Source: Gramella jeungdoensis (GTDB lineage Bacteria; Bacteroidota; Bacteroidia; Flavobacteriales; Flavobacteriaceae). Taken from it: a stretch of DNA of 64,000 bases. The stretch covers positions 620,001 to 684,000 of the forward strand of contig NZ_JAMSCK010000002.1 of the NCBI RefSeq assembly GCF_023805255.1, in the 5' to 3' direction. Below are positions 24,838 to 33,772 of this stretch, one piece after another; position 1 is the first letter of the stretch, and every line of letters begins with the position of its first letter. Position numbers and translations under genes: made by a program. A model generated the notes under the pieces. The model ran no database searches and was not told the origin of the DNA. It was given only the letters and a program-made list of their open reading frames with translations.

Positions 24838-27800
24838 TTAGAAAATATATCGTAATCCTACCTGAGCCTGCCATCTTGATGTCAGACTGAAATCATAGGC
24901 AAAGGTTCTTGTTTGATCTGTTCCAAAAGTATAAACCGGTGAATTGTTCTCATCCACTGTAACTCCGATTGGCTGATCGTTCACCGGGATCTGTACAACT
25001 CCCCAGTCAGAGTTGAGAAGGTTTCCGAAGTTAAGAATATCAAGACTTAACTGAATGGTGTTGGTCTTGTCACCACCAACCTTAAAGTTGTAATCCTGAA
25101 GGATCTTTATATCCCATCTGCCTCTCCATGGGCTGAGAATACCATACTTTTCGGCATAGTTTCCACGGTTTTCACTCAGGTAATCATCCTGCTGAATGTA
25201 AGCTTCAAAGGCCTGTCTTTGTGCTTCCTGTTCAGAGGTGTCTCCACTGAACGTATATTGTTGCAGTTCAGACTGGGTAGGTATATAGATCAGGTCATTC
25301 AAACCTGAACCGTCATTATTGATATCCCCTGAATAGGTATAAGAAAATCTGGCTCCCTGAGCATACTCATAGAATGCACCGATAGAAGTTCTCCAGCGGT
25401 CATCTTGCCCGTAAGTAAATTGCTTGTTCAACTGACCAACGATCCTGTGTTTATCCCCGTATTTGGAAGGAGTACTTACTGCTCTGTTCGCATTTCCAAG
25501 AATAGGATTTCTGGCGTAGGCATCACTTGAGATCTCAGCTTCAATTGAACTGGCATCCTCAGCCTTTAAGTAGTTATAGGCAATACTCGCGTAAAAATCC
25601 TTTTCGAAATTCTTCGCAAGTTTAAAAGACCAGTTAAATGAATACCCAACATCAGTATTAGTGAAAACATATGCGTTGGCAGGGCCGCCAAATTCATTAA
25701 GAGCTCTGTCTTCAGGCAGATAAATAGCCCTGTTATCTACTCCGTTTAGAGTTCCACTTGGAGTAGCGAGACCGTAATTTCTAACCATTTGAGCATTGAT
25801 GTCTTTGGTATAGATAAGGTCGGTAGTGGCAACAAGCCCGTTCTCAAATCTGTAATCGGCACCTAAACTGTTTCTCCACACCTGCGGGAACTGAAAGTCA
25901 GGGGCAGTGGTTTGATAGAAATAGAATGCCGGGTTGGCAACCTGGTTTCCAATCCATACGAATGGAAGTCTACCAGTAAAAATTCCAGATCCACCTCTAA
26001 GCTGTAGGGAATTGTCTCCCATTACGTCCCAGTTGAAGCCTAATCTGGGAGACCAAAGAATATCTTTCGAAGGCAGGTCTAAACTGTTAAGTTTAGTAGG
26101 CTCACCATTCTCATTGTAGTAAGTAATCTCTGGCTGATAGTCTCCATCAGGGAATGTTCCTCCCGCCAGGCGCTCAATATTCTCACGGATCTTATCCTGT
26201 GTATCAAAATATAAAGGCTTGTCTACCCTTAATCCGTATGTAAAAGTAAAGTCATCGGTGATTTTCCATCTGTCCTGAGCATAAAAGGCAAGCTGACCCA
26301 CATTGGTTTCAGCAAGTGCCCAGCTGTCACTGGCATTTCTTGTATCGAATACATTCTGAGCATTGGCAAGTGCCTCGGCAATAAGACCATTTTCTATGGC
26401 TTCCTGGAAACTGCCTCCTGGATTCGCCGGATTGGTTCTTACGCTAGTAAAATCGGGCGCAAAAGCTCCAACACCTCCGTTATCATTAAAATAGGTATAA
26501 GCTCCAAGGTTAAAGGAGTTGTCAAATTCAAATTTTTCTAAGCTACCTCCAAAGGTGAAGGTGTGGTTTCCAGCTACCAGGTTAAGATTATTTGTGATCT
26601 GGTAAACATGTTGCTCCAGTCTGTTGTTTATAGAGAATGGTTCATGACCAGCTACAATGTAACGAACTCCATCTTCCTGAATGCTGATTGCAGGAGCAGG
26701 AGCTGAGAAAGGATCACGGCTGTCGTCAAAGAAAGTATATCCTGCCTGGAATTTATTGGAAATGTTGTTTCCGAAACTTGAGTTAAGCTCTACCAGCCAT
26801 GAGTCTATCTTATTATTGATGGTATAACCTGAGTTTCTGAACTGAAGGGTAGTAAGGTCTGGCCCTCGTCTTCCAAGCGCTTCCGGGTGTGCCGGCAGGT
26901 CTCTGGAAGCATCCAGAAAGTTGTAGATGAATGCAAGACGGTGATCCTGGTTGATGTTCCAGTCCAGTTTTAGTATACCTTTTGTTGAAGCGGTCTCGTG
27001 TGTATAACCTTCATAAGGACCTGTTTCATATCCTAAAGAAGCCAGTGAACTTGAAACATACTCAAGATCTTCGGCAGATACTCTTGAAACATTTTCGCCG
27101 GTTAATCCAGGTCTGCTTGCTACGAAGTTTGCTCCAAGATCCTTTCGGTCATCTTTTTCAAAATTGGCAAAAACGAATAGTTTGTCCTTAATAATCGGGG
27201 CACCAATACTTACTCCGTACTGGGCCTGTTTCAGGTCTGGAACGATGATGTCATCACCTTTAACCTTAGACCCGGTCATGTCTTCATTACGATAAAATCC
27301 GTAAACAGTTCCTTCAATATTGTTTGTACCACTCTTGGTTACGGCATTTACAGAGGCACCTGTAAAACCTGCCTGAGTAACATCGTATGGTGCTGTAGAT
27401 ACCTGGATCTGATCAATAGCGTCAAGGGAAATTGGCTGCGCATTGGTTTGTCCACCTGGAGTTGCAGCGTCCAGTCCGAACGGGTTATTGAATATGGAAC
27501 CATCAAGGCTAAAGTTGTTGAACTGGTCATTTCTTCCTCCAAAAGATCCGTTGCTTGATGCTGTTGGATCCAGTCTGTAAAAATCTGAAGCCGATCTCGA
27601 AATGGTTGGAAGGGTCTTTAGTTCCTTTCTTCCAATGTTGGTTTCGGCTCCGGTACGATCACTATTGATGATCTGATTTCTCTGTGCAGTGATCACCACT
27701 GCATCAAGCTGGGTTTCGTCTGAGATCATTTCGATCTCTACGTTGTAAGTTTGTCCCAGGTTTAATTCAATTCCTTCAAGAACTGAAGTTTTAAATCCTA

Positions 27801-28047
27801 CATAACTTACCGATATTTTGTAAGGTCCACCTACCCTAAGGTTTAGTAGGTTAAATCCTCCGTCAAAATTAGTAACGGCTCCGTAAGTGGTTCCGGTTGG
27901 TGTGTGTACGGCTGTTACATTGGCACCGGGGAGGGGAGTTCCCTCTTCGTAAAATACTTCACCGGTGATTTCGGCTGTTGTAACCTGTGCATTTACAGAT
28001 ACAACACTAACAATTGCTACGATTAATAGCAGTAATAGTCGTTTCAT
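24838..28047 (-). CDS. Oar-like TonB-dependent outer-membrane receptor
   Basis: A 1069-residue outer-membrane protein. The signal peptide ends near VNAQ. A carboxypeptidase-like CNA-B domain (about residues 23-110, ITGEVFYEEGTPLPGANV) comes first, then a plug and a large beta-barrel ending in YIF. The Oar type is shown by NQFNNFSLDGSIFNNPFGLD and NAVTKSGTNNIEGTVYGFYRNEDM. The ATG at 28047 is chosen because a full promoter (TTG-N19-TATTTTTG) has its -7 element at 28090-28097, inside the longer reading from 28092. The substrate is unknown and there is no SusD partner. Confidence 0.93.
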   Translation of the reverse strand: MKRLLLLLIVAIVSVVSVNAQVTTAEITGEVFYEEGTPLPGANVTAVHTPTGTTYGAVTNFDGGFNLLNLRVGGPYKISVSYVGFKTSVLEGIELNLGQTYNVEIEMISDETQLDAVVITAQRNQIINSDRTGAETNIGRKELKTLPTISRSASDFYRLDPTASSNGSFGGRNDQFNNFSLDGSIFNNPFGLDAATPGGQTNAQPISLDAIDQIQVSTAPYDVTQAGFTGASVNAVTKSGTNNIEGTVYGFYRNEDMTGSKVKGDDIIVPDLKQAQYGVSIGAPIIKDKLFVFANFEKDDRKDLGANFVASRPGLTGENVSRVSAEDLEYVSSSLASLGYETGPYEGYTHETASTKGILKLDWNINQDHRLAFIYNFLDASRDLPAHPEALGRRGPDLTTLQFRNSGYTINNKIDSWLVELNSSFGNNISNKFQAGYTFFDDSRDPFSAPAPAISIQEDGVRYIVAGHEPFSINNRLEQHVYQITNNLNLVAGNHTFTFGGSLEKFEFDNSFNLGAYTYFNDNGGVGAFAPDFTSVRTNPANPGGSFQEAIENGLIAEALANAQNVFDTRNASDSWALAETNVGQLAFYAQDRWKITDDFTFTYGLRVDKPLYFDTQDKIRENIERLAGGTFPDGDYQPEITYYNENGEPTKLNSLDLPSKDILWSPRLGFNWDVMGDNSLQLRGGSGIFTGRLPFVWIGNQVANPAFYFYQTTAPDFQFPQVWRNSLGADYRFENGLVATTDLIYTKDINAQMVRNYGLATPSGTLNGVDNRAIYLPEDRALNEFGGPANAYVFTNTDVGYSFNWSFKLAKNFEKDFYASIAYNYLKAEDASSIEAEISSDAYARNPILGNANRAVSTPSKYGDKHRIVGQLNKQFTYGQDDRWRTSIGAFYEYAQGARFSYTYSGDINNDGSGLNDLIYIPTQSELQQYTFSGDTSEQEAQRQAFEAYIQQDDYLSENRGNYAEKYGILSPWRGRWDIKILQDYNFKVGGDKTNTIQLSLDILNFGNLLNSDWGVVQIPVNDQPIGVTVDENNSPVYTFGTDQTRTFAYDFSLTSRWQAQVGLRYIF

Positions 28048-28089
28048 GTTTAGTTTTTTGTGTTGCTTTAAGTGAGCGTTAAATTTTTG

Positions 28090-28119
28090 CAAAAATAAGC
28101 TTTCCTAAAATATTGACAA
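28090..28119 (-). promoter_or_regulatory. Promoter of the Oar-like receptor gene
   Basis: TTG (28119-28117), 19-bp spacer and TATTTTTG (28097-28090) on the minus strand form a consensus Bacteroidota promoter. It decides the start codon at 28047. Confidence 0.75.
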
Positions 28120-28197
28120 GGCTAAATTTCATATAAAACAATCAAGTGTAAAACTCTGTTAAACAGGGTATTGACTGTTGTTGTCGGGTTTGAAAAT

Positions 28198-28230
28198 AAA
28201 AAAGCCCGATCACAGGGACCGGGCTTTTTT
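28198..28230 (-). terminator. Terminator of the 114-residue hypothetical gene
   Basis: AAAGCCCG (28201-28208) and CGGGCTTT (28220-28227) with a T run lie 18 bp past the stop of the minus-strand gene. Confidence 0.8.
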
Positions 28231-28247
28231 ACCGAAGGATGTTTAAG

Positions 28248-28592
28248 TTAATCACTGAAAGCGCTTTGATTTGTAGTCTTTTTGACCCGACTATAACCGG
28301 GTGCCATAAGTGACTCTGGAATGTTGCTTTCATCCATTCCCAGGCTTTTCATATGATCTATTAAGTTCGCCTTTACACAATTCTCAATCTCTCCAAGTTT
28401 TACCCTGTAGCAGGCTTTACGGATATACATTTGATCCTGATCGAAAAGTTTGGTGGTAATGTCGAGATCTATAAGTTTGCCATTAACCCTGCTGGAAAGA
28501 TAGTAATTGAATTTAATGTTCTTTTTACCCTCAAGTGGGGTGCCGGTGAGTTTAGGGATGTATATAAAATCCCCCAGTTTCTCAAATTTCAT
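28248..28592 (-). CDS. Hypothetical protein, 114 residues
   Basis: Not recognised. It is a soluble protein with no signal peptide or membrane segment and mixed charged/beta-prone sequence (YYLSSRVNGKLIDLDITTKLF), with cysteines in KACYRVK and ENCVKAN. It has its own terminator, a convincing ATG and coding-like composition, and lies divergently from the DUF2461 gene. I would call it real but uncharacterised. Confidence 0.6.
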   Translation of the reverse strand: MKFEKLGDFIYIPKLTGTPLEGKKNIKFNYYLSSRVNGKLIDLDITTKLFDQDQMYIRKACYRVKLGEIENCVKANLIDHMKSLGMDESNIPESLMAPGYSRVKKTTNQSAFSD

Positions 28593-28771
28593 TTGGCTGG
28601 GTTTTTATGATTAGGCTGTTCTAAATATAATAAAAAACATTCGGCTATCTTGACTCAATCAAATTTTATATGGATTCATTTGATTGTAAATCAGGTTGTT
28701 CGAATATCTGATTATTAAAATCAGTCCTTAAAGTCTAATGTTTACAGAGTGTTTAATATCTTTAAAAATAA

Positions 28772-29428
28772 ATGATGAGCTTCAGAAAATTATTTGAATT
28801 TCTTCGGGAACTTAACCGGAATAATAACAAGGAGTGGATGGATGAGCACCGGGATGAATATCATGAGGTTCGCGATTTTTTTATTGACTGGCTCAATAAA
28901 ATGGATATCCGTCTTGCCGGGATAGATCCCGATTATTCTCCCACTACGGGAAAACAGGCGATAAACCGAATAAATAATAATTTGCTGTTCCATCCTGATA
29001 AACCAGTCTATAAAGATCATTTTGGGGCCGGCCTGGATAAGGAGAAGGGAAAAGGAGATTTTTATATACATATAGGAATCAATGAAAGCTTTGTGGCTGG
29101 AGGATTTTACCGGCCTAAGAAAAGTACCCTGGACAGTATTAGAGCGGCAATCGATTATAACGGGGATGAATTCAAAAAGATCATAAACAAAAAGACCTTC
29201 AGGCAAACATTTGAAGACCTTCTGGAAGATGATAAATTGAAGACATCACCCAAGAGCTACTCCAAAGATCATAAGCATATAGATCTATTGAGGAATAAAA
29301 GCTTTGCGGTAATGCACAGGTTTACCCAAAAAGAAATTCAGCAGGATGATTTTCAGGAAAAAGTGATAGAAGTGTATAAAGAAATGTTACCCTTCCGAAG
29401 ATACCTAAACAATGCAGTAACAGTATAA
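28772..29428 (+). CDS. DUF2461 family protein
   Basis: A 218-residue protein of the TIGR02453/DUF2461 family of unknown function, found widely in Bacteroidota and other bacteria. Diagnostic parts are FLRELNRNNNKEWMDEHRDEY near the N-terminus and PVYKDHFGAGL...GDFYIHI in the middle. It begins with two ATGs in frame (28772, 28775). The adenine phosphoribosyltransferase gene follows after 9 bp, so they are probably co-transcribed. Confidence 0.88.
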   Translation: MMSFRKLFEFLRELNRNNNKEWMDEHRDEYHEVRDFFIDWLNKMDIRLAGIDPDYSPTTGKQAINRINNNLLFHPDKPVYKDHFGAGLDKEKGKGDFYIHIGINESFVAGGFYRPKKSTLDSIRAAIDYNGDEFKKIINKKTFRQTFEDLLEDDKLKTSPKSYSKDHKHIDLLRNKSFAVMHRFTQKEIQQDDFQEKVIEVYKEMLPFRRYLNNAVTV

Positions 29429-29437
29429 ATGTAATAA

Positions 29438-29953
29438 ATGAATTTAAAATCATACGTTAGGGAAGTACCCGATTTTCCAAAAAAAGGAGTCAGTTATAAA
29501 GATATTACACCGCTTCTGCTTGATCCGGAGGCTATGGATCTGGCAGTAAAACTTTTTATGCAGAATTTGCCACATACCAATATAGACAAGGTGGTTGGAA
29601 TAGAGTCACGCGGATTTTTCTTTGCTACTTTGCTGGCTGAAAAACTTAAAGCGGGTTTTATTCCCGTTCGGAAACCCGGAAAATTACCTCATAATACACA
29701 TCGCGAAGATTATGAACTGGAATATGGTACCGATACCCTGGAAATACATGAAGATGCAATAAAAAAAGGCGAAATGGTATTGTTGCATGACGATGTTCTG
29801 GCTACGGGAGGAACGGCGGCTGCTACCTGTAAGCTGATAGAGAAATGTGGGGGAGAGATAGTTCAGTGCAATTTCCTGGTGGAGCTTGCTTTTCTAAATG
29901 GTGTCGATAAGTTGAAAAATTATCAGGTGAACTCTCTGATTAGTTATTCCTAG
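29438..29953 (+). CDS. apt: Adenine phosphoribosyltransferase
   Basis: A 171-residue purine salvage enzyme that makes AMP from adenine and PRPP. The PRPP-binding motif VLLHDDVLATGGTAAA (about 109-124), VVGIESRGFFFA and PVRKPGKLPH are all typical. Length matches the family. Its stop overlaps by 4 bp the stop of a small gene on the other strand. Confidence 0.95.
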   Translation: MNLKSYVREVPDFPKKGVSYKDITPLLLDPEAMDLAVKLFMQNLPHTNIDKVVGIESRGFFFATLLAEKLKAGFIPVRKPGKLPHNTHREDYELEYGTDTLEIHEDAIKKGEMVLLHDDVLATGGTAAATCKLIEKCGGEIVQCNFLVELAFLNGVDKLKNYQVNSLISYS

Positions 29954-30102
29954 TCAAGAGAATTCTTAGTGACCCATAATTTCCAGCCGATAATTGCCAT
30001 CTGCAGTTTGCTGGCTTTTCGCAGATCAAGCCTTTTCTTTGAATAGCTCGGCAGGACTTTCTTATTGAGCCTGGCTAGCATTTTAAAGAATTTCTTTTTC
30101 AT
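29950..30102 (-). CDS. Small basic protein, 50 residues (often mislabelled SsrA-binding protein)
   Basis: A short gene with ATG at 30102 and TAG at 29952-29950. The product starts MKKKFFKMLARLNKKVLPSY, is strongly basic and ends LQMAIIGWKLWVTKNSLD. I recall near-identical 45-50-residue proteins across Flavobacteriaceae, sometimes mislabelled as SsrA-binding protein; it shows no SmpB domain. The basic N-terminal half could bind RNA or ribosomes, but this is speculation. Confidence 0.65.
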   Translation of the reverse strand: MKKKFFKMLARLNKKVLPSYSKKRLDLRKASKLQMAIIGWKLWVTKNSLD

Positions 30103-30142
30103 TGGTTGGTGGTAGTTTACTCAAAGATAGAGATTTTATAAA

Positions 30143-30176
30143 ATAAAGAAGGATCCCATGCGGAATCCTTCTTTAC
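30143..30176 (-). terminator. Terminator of the blaI-blaR1-like operon
   Basis: AAAGAAGGAT (30145-30154) and ATCCTTCTTT (30165-30174) form a 10-bp stem, usable in both directions. It lies 20 bp past the stop of the peptidase gene. Confidence 0.8.
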
Positions 30177-30195
30177 TGGCTGATTCTAATTTAAG

Positions 30196-32283
30196 TTAAT
30201 CCCTGGTACTTTTCACCACGGCTTTACCATTTACTAATCCTACATAGATATTAGGAATGCTGTTGGTATCTTCAAAATGCCCGTTGCTTATCTGTTTACC
30301 GTCCAGTTCGCTTCGAACTCTTATAGAGGTGATAAGCCCGTCATTTCTCGATATATTATCGATTGTGAGCTCTATCCCTGTCATTTCTTTTAATTTGGTT
30401 TTGGTAGCTTCCAGTTCAGAGTCGCTCATTTGCGCATGTATTTTAATGAGCTTCTGGGTGCTGGCTGAATAGTCACTGTCTTTTGTATGTATCTCAATAA
30501 CACCGTCTTTAGCCTTCTTTCCATATTTTTCAATGGCAGCTTTTCCTTTTAAAACATTTATATGAGCAATATCGTTAGGTTTCAGGCTGTTCTTGTCAAA
30601 ATCTTTATCCTGTACTTCTCCATCAACTACATAAAGTGGTTCTCCATCCTGAGTAATGATATTTACATTTGATCCAGCCGAATATGTGACAGGCGCATTT
30701 CCTGAAAGACTATAACTCATTGTTTTGGTGTTGCCAGACCTGAATTCATAAGTATGGTTCTCGTCCGAATTAGATTCTGTAGACCGGATATTTCTTACTA
30801 CGTAGGTGTTTTTAGCATTAGGGACTGTTCTGGTTTTCCAGGTTCTTACATTCCTGACCGCGTAAACGGGTTTACCTGAATTCGTTGAAGCAAAATGGAC
30901 GGCTCGGGGAGGAGAAAGCCTGTTGCCTGCATTGAGATTTACAAAATTTGGTTTTCCATCATTTCCTACCAGGATATAGCGGCCATTAAAATGGTCTTTT
31001 TCCCGAATATCTTTCATCTCTTTGTCAAAATTCCTGATAATTTCTGCATTTGGAATAATGATCACACCATTTCTGGCGTCCTCACCATAGCGGTTTAAGG
31101 CCTGCTCTCCAATCAGAACCTCCAATTCTGAATCCAGGCCAATATATTTATTGCTCAGTTTGGAGGCTTTGAACTGCTTGCCATTCAGAACATAAAGCGG
31201 ATTGTTCCCAAGCTCCCTGGTAGGCTTGTGTCGGGGAGCGTTTATAACCTCCCGCTCTACCTCTGGAGCTTCCACAACCTCTACTTCAACTTCTTCGGGC
31301 TCTTCGATCTCTTCCTCCAATTCTATCTCTTCTTCGGCTTGGAATTCCAATTCATGCTCGGGTTCCTCGGCCTGTACCTGTTCGGGCGTGGATTTGGACT
31401 CTTCATTTTCTACTACCTGAGCTTCGGTTTTTACATTGAAAAAAAGCATAAAGGCCAGTAGTAATGGCATTAGAAGGCCTAATTTCCAGGCCGGGCTGTT
31501 TGTAGATGATTTTTTGTTTAACATAAGGATTCGTTTTTTGATAAATGATTGATAAAAATGATTAGTAAGGGCCGGTTTTAAATCGGCGATTGAAACTTTT
31601 ACCAGCGCATGCTGATACTCTTTAATTTGTGCTTTATTGTTTACAGTTTCACGATCTGCTATGAATTCCAGGTTTTGCTCTACAGATCGTTTATAAAACC
31701 ACGCAAATGGATTGAACCAAAGAATGCAAGAAGCCAAATTGACCAGTAAAATATCTGCGGAATGCCACTGCCTCGCATGAACCTTTTCATGCTCAAGAAT
31801 AAGATCGAGCTCTCTGGCTGAATGATTCGCCGGATTGAATACGATGAAATTGAAAAATGAAAAGGGTAATTGATTTTGTTTGATCTTCAGATAGTTGAAA
31901 CCTCCTTGTTTCACCTTTTTATTGGTAAGGATCATATTTAATACTGAAGTTAACTGAAGGCTTAACCTGAGTAAGAAGAATCCCGTAACTAAAAGGTAAA
32001 CGATGCCGGAGATCTGCCACCAGTCAATTTGGGTTTCAACAGGAGTATTCATCATTTCGCTGGTGTCCGGGATAAAGTCCAGGCTGGAAGTGCTGGCCTG
32101 TATATAGATCACTTTTGTAAAATAGATTGAAGGGAGTACGGCGGCCATTATGATTCCGGCGATCAGGAACTTTCTGTTCAGCTGGAAGGATGTTTCTTTT
32201 TTCAGCAGGAACAGGTAGCACAGATAGAATATGCCTAGAAGGGCAGAGGTCTTAAATATATAGATCAGCAAATTTTCCATCAT
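30196..32283 (-). CDS. blaR1: BlaR1-like M56 family metallopeptidase with plug-like repeats
   Basis: A 695-residue membrane protein. Four N-terminal hydrophobic segments surround a zinc-peptidase site, HEKVH (165-169) with EFIAD (206-210), as in BlaR1/MecR1. After a fifth membrane segment (about 270-285) comes a very acidic stretch (roughly 295-345, mostly E), then two copies of a motif like that of TonB receptor plugs: PLYVLNG...ALNRYGEDARNGVI and PLYVVDG...AIEKYGKKAKDGVI. The penicillin-sensor domain of true BlaR1 is not present, so the signal is unknown. Its start overlaps the blaI-like stop. It presumably cleaves the repressor on sensing a cell-envelope cue. Confidence 0.85.
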   Translation of the reverse strand: MMENLLIYIFKTSALLGIFYLCYLFLLKKETSFQLNRKFLIAGIIMAAVLPSIYFTKVIYIQASTSSLDFIPDTSEMMNTPVETQIDWWQISGIVYLLVTGFFLLRLSLQLTSVLNMILTNKKVKQGGFNYLKIKQNQLPFSFFNFIVFNPANHSARELDLILEHEKVHARQWHSADILLVNLASCILWFNPFAWFYKRSVEQNLEFIADRETVNNKAQIKEYQHALVKVSIADLKPALTNHFYQSFIKKRILMLNKKSSTNSPAWKLGLLMPLLLAFMLFFNVKTEAQVVENEESKSTPEQVQAEEPEHELEFQAEEEIELEEEIEEPEEVEVEVVEAPEVEREVINAPRHKPTRELGNNPLYVLNGKQFKASKLSNKYIGLDSELEVLIGEQALNRYGEDARNGVIIIPNAEIIRNFDKEMKDIREKDHFNGRYILVGNDGKPNFVNLNAGNRLSPPRAVHFASTNSGKPVYAVRNVRTWKTRTVPNAKNTYVVRNIRSTESNSDENHTYEFRSGNTKTMSYSLSGNAPVTYSAGSNVNIITQDGEPLYVVDGEVQDKDFDKNSLKPNDIAHINVLKGKAAIEKYGKKAKDGVIEIHTKDSDYSASTQKLIKIHAQMSDSELEATKTKLKEMTGIELTIDNISRNDGLITSIRVRSELDGKQISNGHFEDTNSIPNIYVGLVNGKAVVKSTRD

Positions 32284-32642
32284 TTTTTCTCATTTTCTAT
32301 TATTTCAAGAATCTCTCTTAACTCCTCGGCACTTATTTTTTCTTCTTTGGCGAAATAAGACACCACGTTTTTGAAAGAATTATCAAAGAAACGTTTAGTG
32401 GCCATGTTCATAAATTGTTTCCGGTATTTTTCCTTGCTTACCACAGGATAGTACTGATGGGTCTTTCCATAAGCCTTATGAGATACATATCCTTTTTCTT
32501 CGAGATTTCGAATAATCGTGGAAACCGTATTGTAATGGAGCTTCTGATCTTTTAGCTCGGCCAGTACTTCTTTAACAAAAGCCTTTTCGAGTTGCCAGAG
32601 CACCCTCATAATTTCTTCTTCTTTATTGGTTAGTTTTTCCAT
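32280..32642 (-). CDS. blaI: BlaI/MecI/CopY-family repressor
   Basis: A 120-residue winged-helix repressor. LTNKEEEIMRVLWQLEKAFVKEVL and NTVSTIIRNLEEKGYVSHKA are the DNA-binding part, and the acidic C-terminal half forms the dimer. It is paired with the M56 peptidase gene (4-bp overlap), the classic arrangement in which proteolysis of the repressor relieves repression. A palindromic operator lies just upstream. Confidence 0.93.
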   Translation of the reverse strand: MEKLTNKEEEIMRVLWQLEKAFVKEVLAELKDQKLHYNTVSTIIRNLEEKGYVSHKAYGKTHQYYPVVSKEKYRKQFMNMATKRFFDNSFKNVVSYFAKEEKISAEELREILEIIENEKK

Positions 32643-32671
32643 GATAACACAGGATTATTTTGTTCGGTTTT

Positions 32672-32714
32672 CAAATATAACGAAAAAAATAGTTTAAAAA
32701 CTACAAAAGTAGTT
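32672..32714 (-). promoter_or_regulatory. blaI promoter and operator
   Basis: TATATTTG on the minus strand (32679-32672) is a full -7 element. Two overlapping palindromes follow upstream: TAGTTT-AA-AAACTA (32690-32703) and AACTAC-AAAA-GTAGTT (32699-32714). The second resembles the BlaI/MecI operator core (TACA/TGTA). Repressor bound here would cover the -33 region, so autorepression is expected. Confidence 0.65.
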
Positions 32715-32772
32715 GATTTTTTATTCTGGGGTATATTTAAGGCAATCCCTATCTTCGCCAAAAATTGTTTCT

Positions 32773-33717
32773 ATGAGCGTTGTTTTTTTACTCATCGGTT
32801 TTGTCCTGCTGGTAATAGGAGGTGAGTTTCTTGTGAGGTCTTCTGTTGCACTTTCCCTGAAGCTTGATATTTCACGAATGGTGATAGGGCTTACGGTGGT
32901 GTCTTTCGCCACCTCGGCTCCTGAGTTACTGGTGAGTCTCCAGGCTGCCATAGACGGTTTTTCGGATATTTCTTTGGGTAACGTAATAGGATCTAATATT
33001 GCCAATATCGGACTTGTTCTGGGTCTTACGGCGATGATTTCGCCATTGTTTGTAGATCGGGATTTCTTTAGGATAAACTGGCCCGTAATGATGGTCTTCT
33101 CTATAGCTCTTTATTTCTTTCTTTTAAGCAATGCTGAATTAACCCGTATAGAAGGAGGTGCATTATTGCTTGGTCTTCTATTATATCTTGTCATTCTGAT
33201 AGGCCGCTCCCGAAAAAAAGATGTTATTATTCCGGAAGAAGTGGATGTGTCACTGCGTTCGGTAAGCGGGTTCAAAATGAGCATCTGGCTGCTTATAGGT
33301 ATTTTTGCACTTTGGGGAGGTTCCGAACTTCTTGTGAAAGGAGCTGTTGATCTTGCAACTCAATTAGGAGTAAGTGAGCGGGTGATCTCGGTTACGGTGA
33401 TCGCCATTGGAACAAGTGTTCCTGAACTAGCTGCCTCTCTAATCGCGGCGGTAAAAAAGGAAAAAGCGATATCCCTTGGAAATCTAATCGGCTCCAATAT
33501 TTTCAATATAGGATCTGTTCTCGGGCTTACTGCTATTATTACACCAATAAGTATTCAGTCAGAGAAGATCCTCACAAACGATTTATTCTGGATGCTTGGT
33601 ATAGCCTTTATCCTTTTACCCTTACTTCTAATTCCAAAGTTTTCCCGCATGGGTCGCAAGGAAGGGTTTGTTCTGCTAATTGGTTATTCAGTATTTATCG
33701 TTTTAACCATAATATAA
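32773..33717 (+). CDS. Na+/Ca2+ exchanger (CaCA family, YrbG-like)
   Basis: A 314-residue inner-membrane cation antiporter with about ten helices. The two inverted alpha repeats are visible: TSAPELLVSLQAA...GSNIANIGLVLG and TSVPELAASLIAA...GSNIFNIGSVLG. The ATG at 32773 is used; upstream in-frame TTG codons would overlap the blaI operator. TATCTTCG at 32750-32757 is a near match to the -7 element. The BlaI-type operator lies close by, so shared control is possible but unproven. Confidence 0.92.
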   Translation: MSVVFLLIGFVLLVIGGEFLVRSSVALSLKLDISRMVIGLTVVSFATSAPELLVSLQAAIDGFSDISLGNVIGSNIANIGLVLGLTAMISPLFVDRDFFRINWPVMMVFSIALYFFLLSNAELTRIEGGALLLGLLLYLVILIGRSRKKDVIIPEEVDVSLRSVSGFKMSIWLLIGIFALWGGSELLVKGAVDLATQLGVSERVISVTVIAIGTSVPELAASLIAAVKKEKAISLGNLIGSNIFNIGSVLGLTAIITPISIQSEKILTNDLFWMLGIAFILLPLLLIPKFSRMGRKEGFVLLIGYSVFIVLTII

Positions 33718-33745
33718 AAAAACCACCCGGATGGGTGGTTCTTTC
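33714..33745. terminator. Bidirectional terminator between exchanger and glnA
   Basis: AACCACCC (33721-33728) and GGGTGGTT (33733-33740), with A run before and T-rich sequence after, between two convergent genes. Confidence 0.85.
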
Positions 33746-33772
33746 TTTTTCTCTTTCAAAGCTTAATTTTCC

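Noticed and set aside
28048-28092. Longer start of the Oar-like receptor
   Set aside because: A full promoter overlaps it, and the signal peptide begins at 28047.
28790-29206. 138-codon minus-strand frame inside the DUF2461 gene
   Set aside because: Opposite strand of a conserved gene; no recognisable protein motif.
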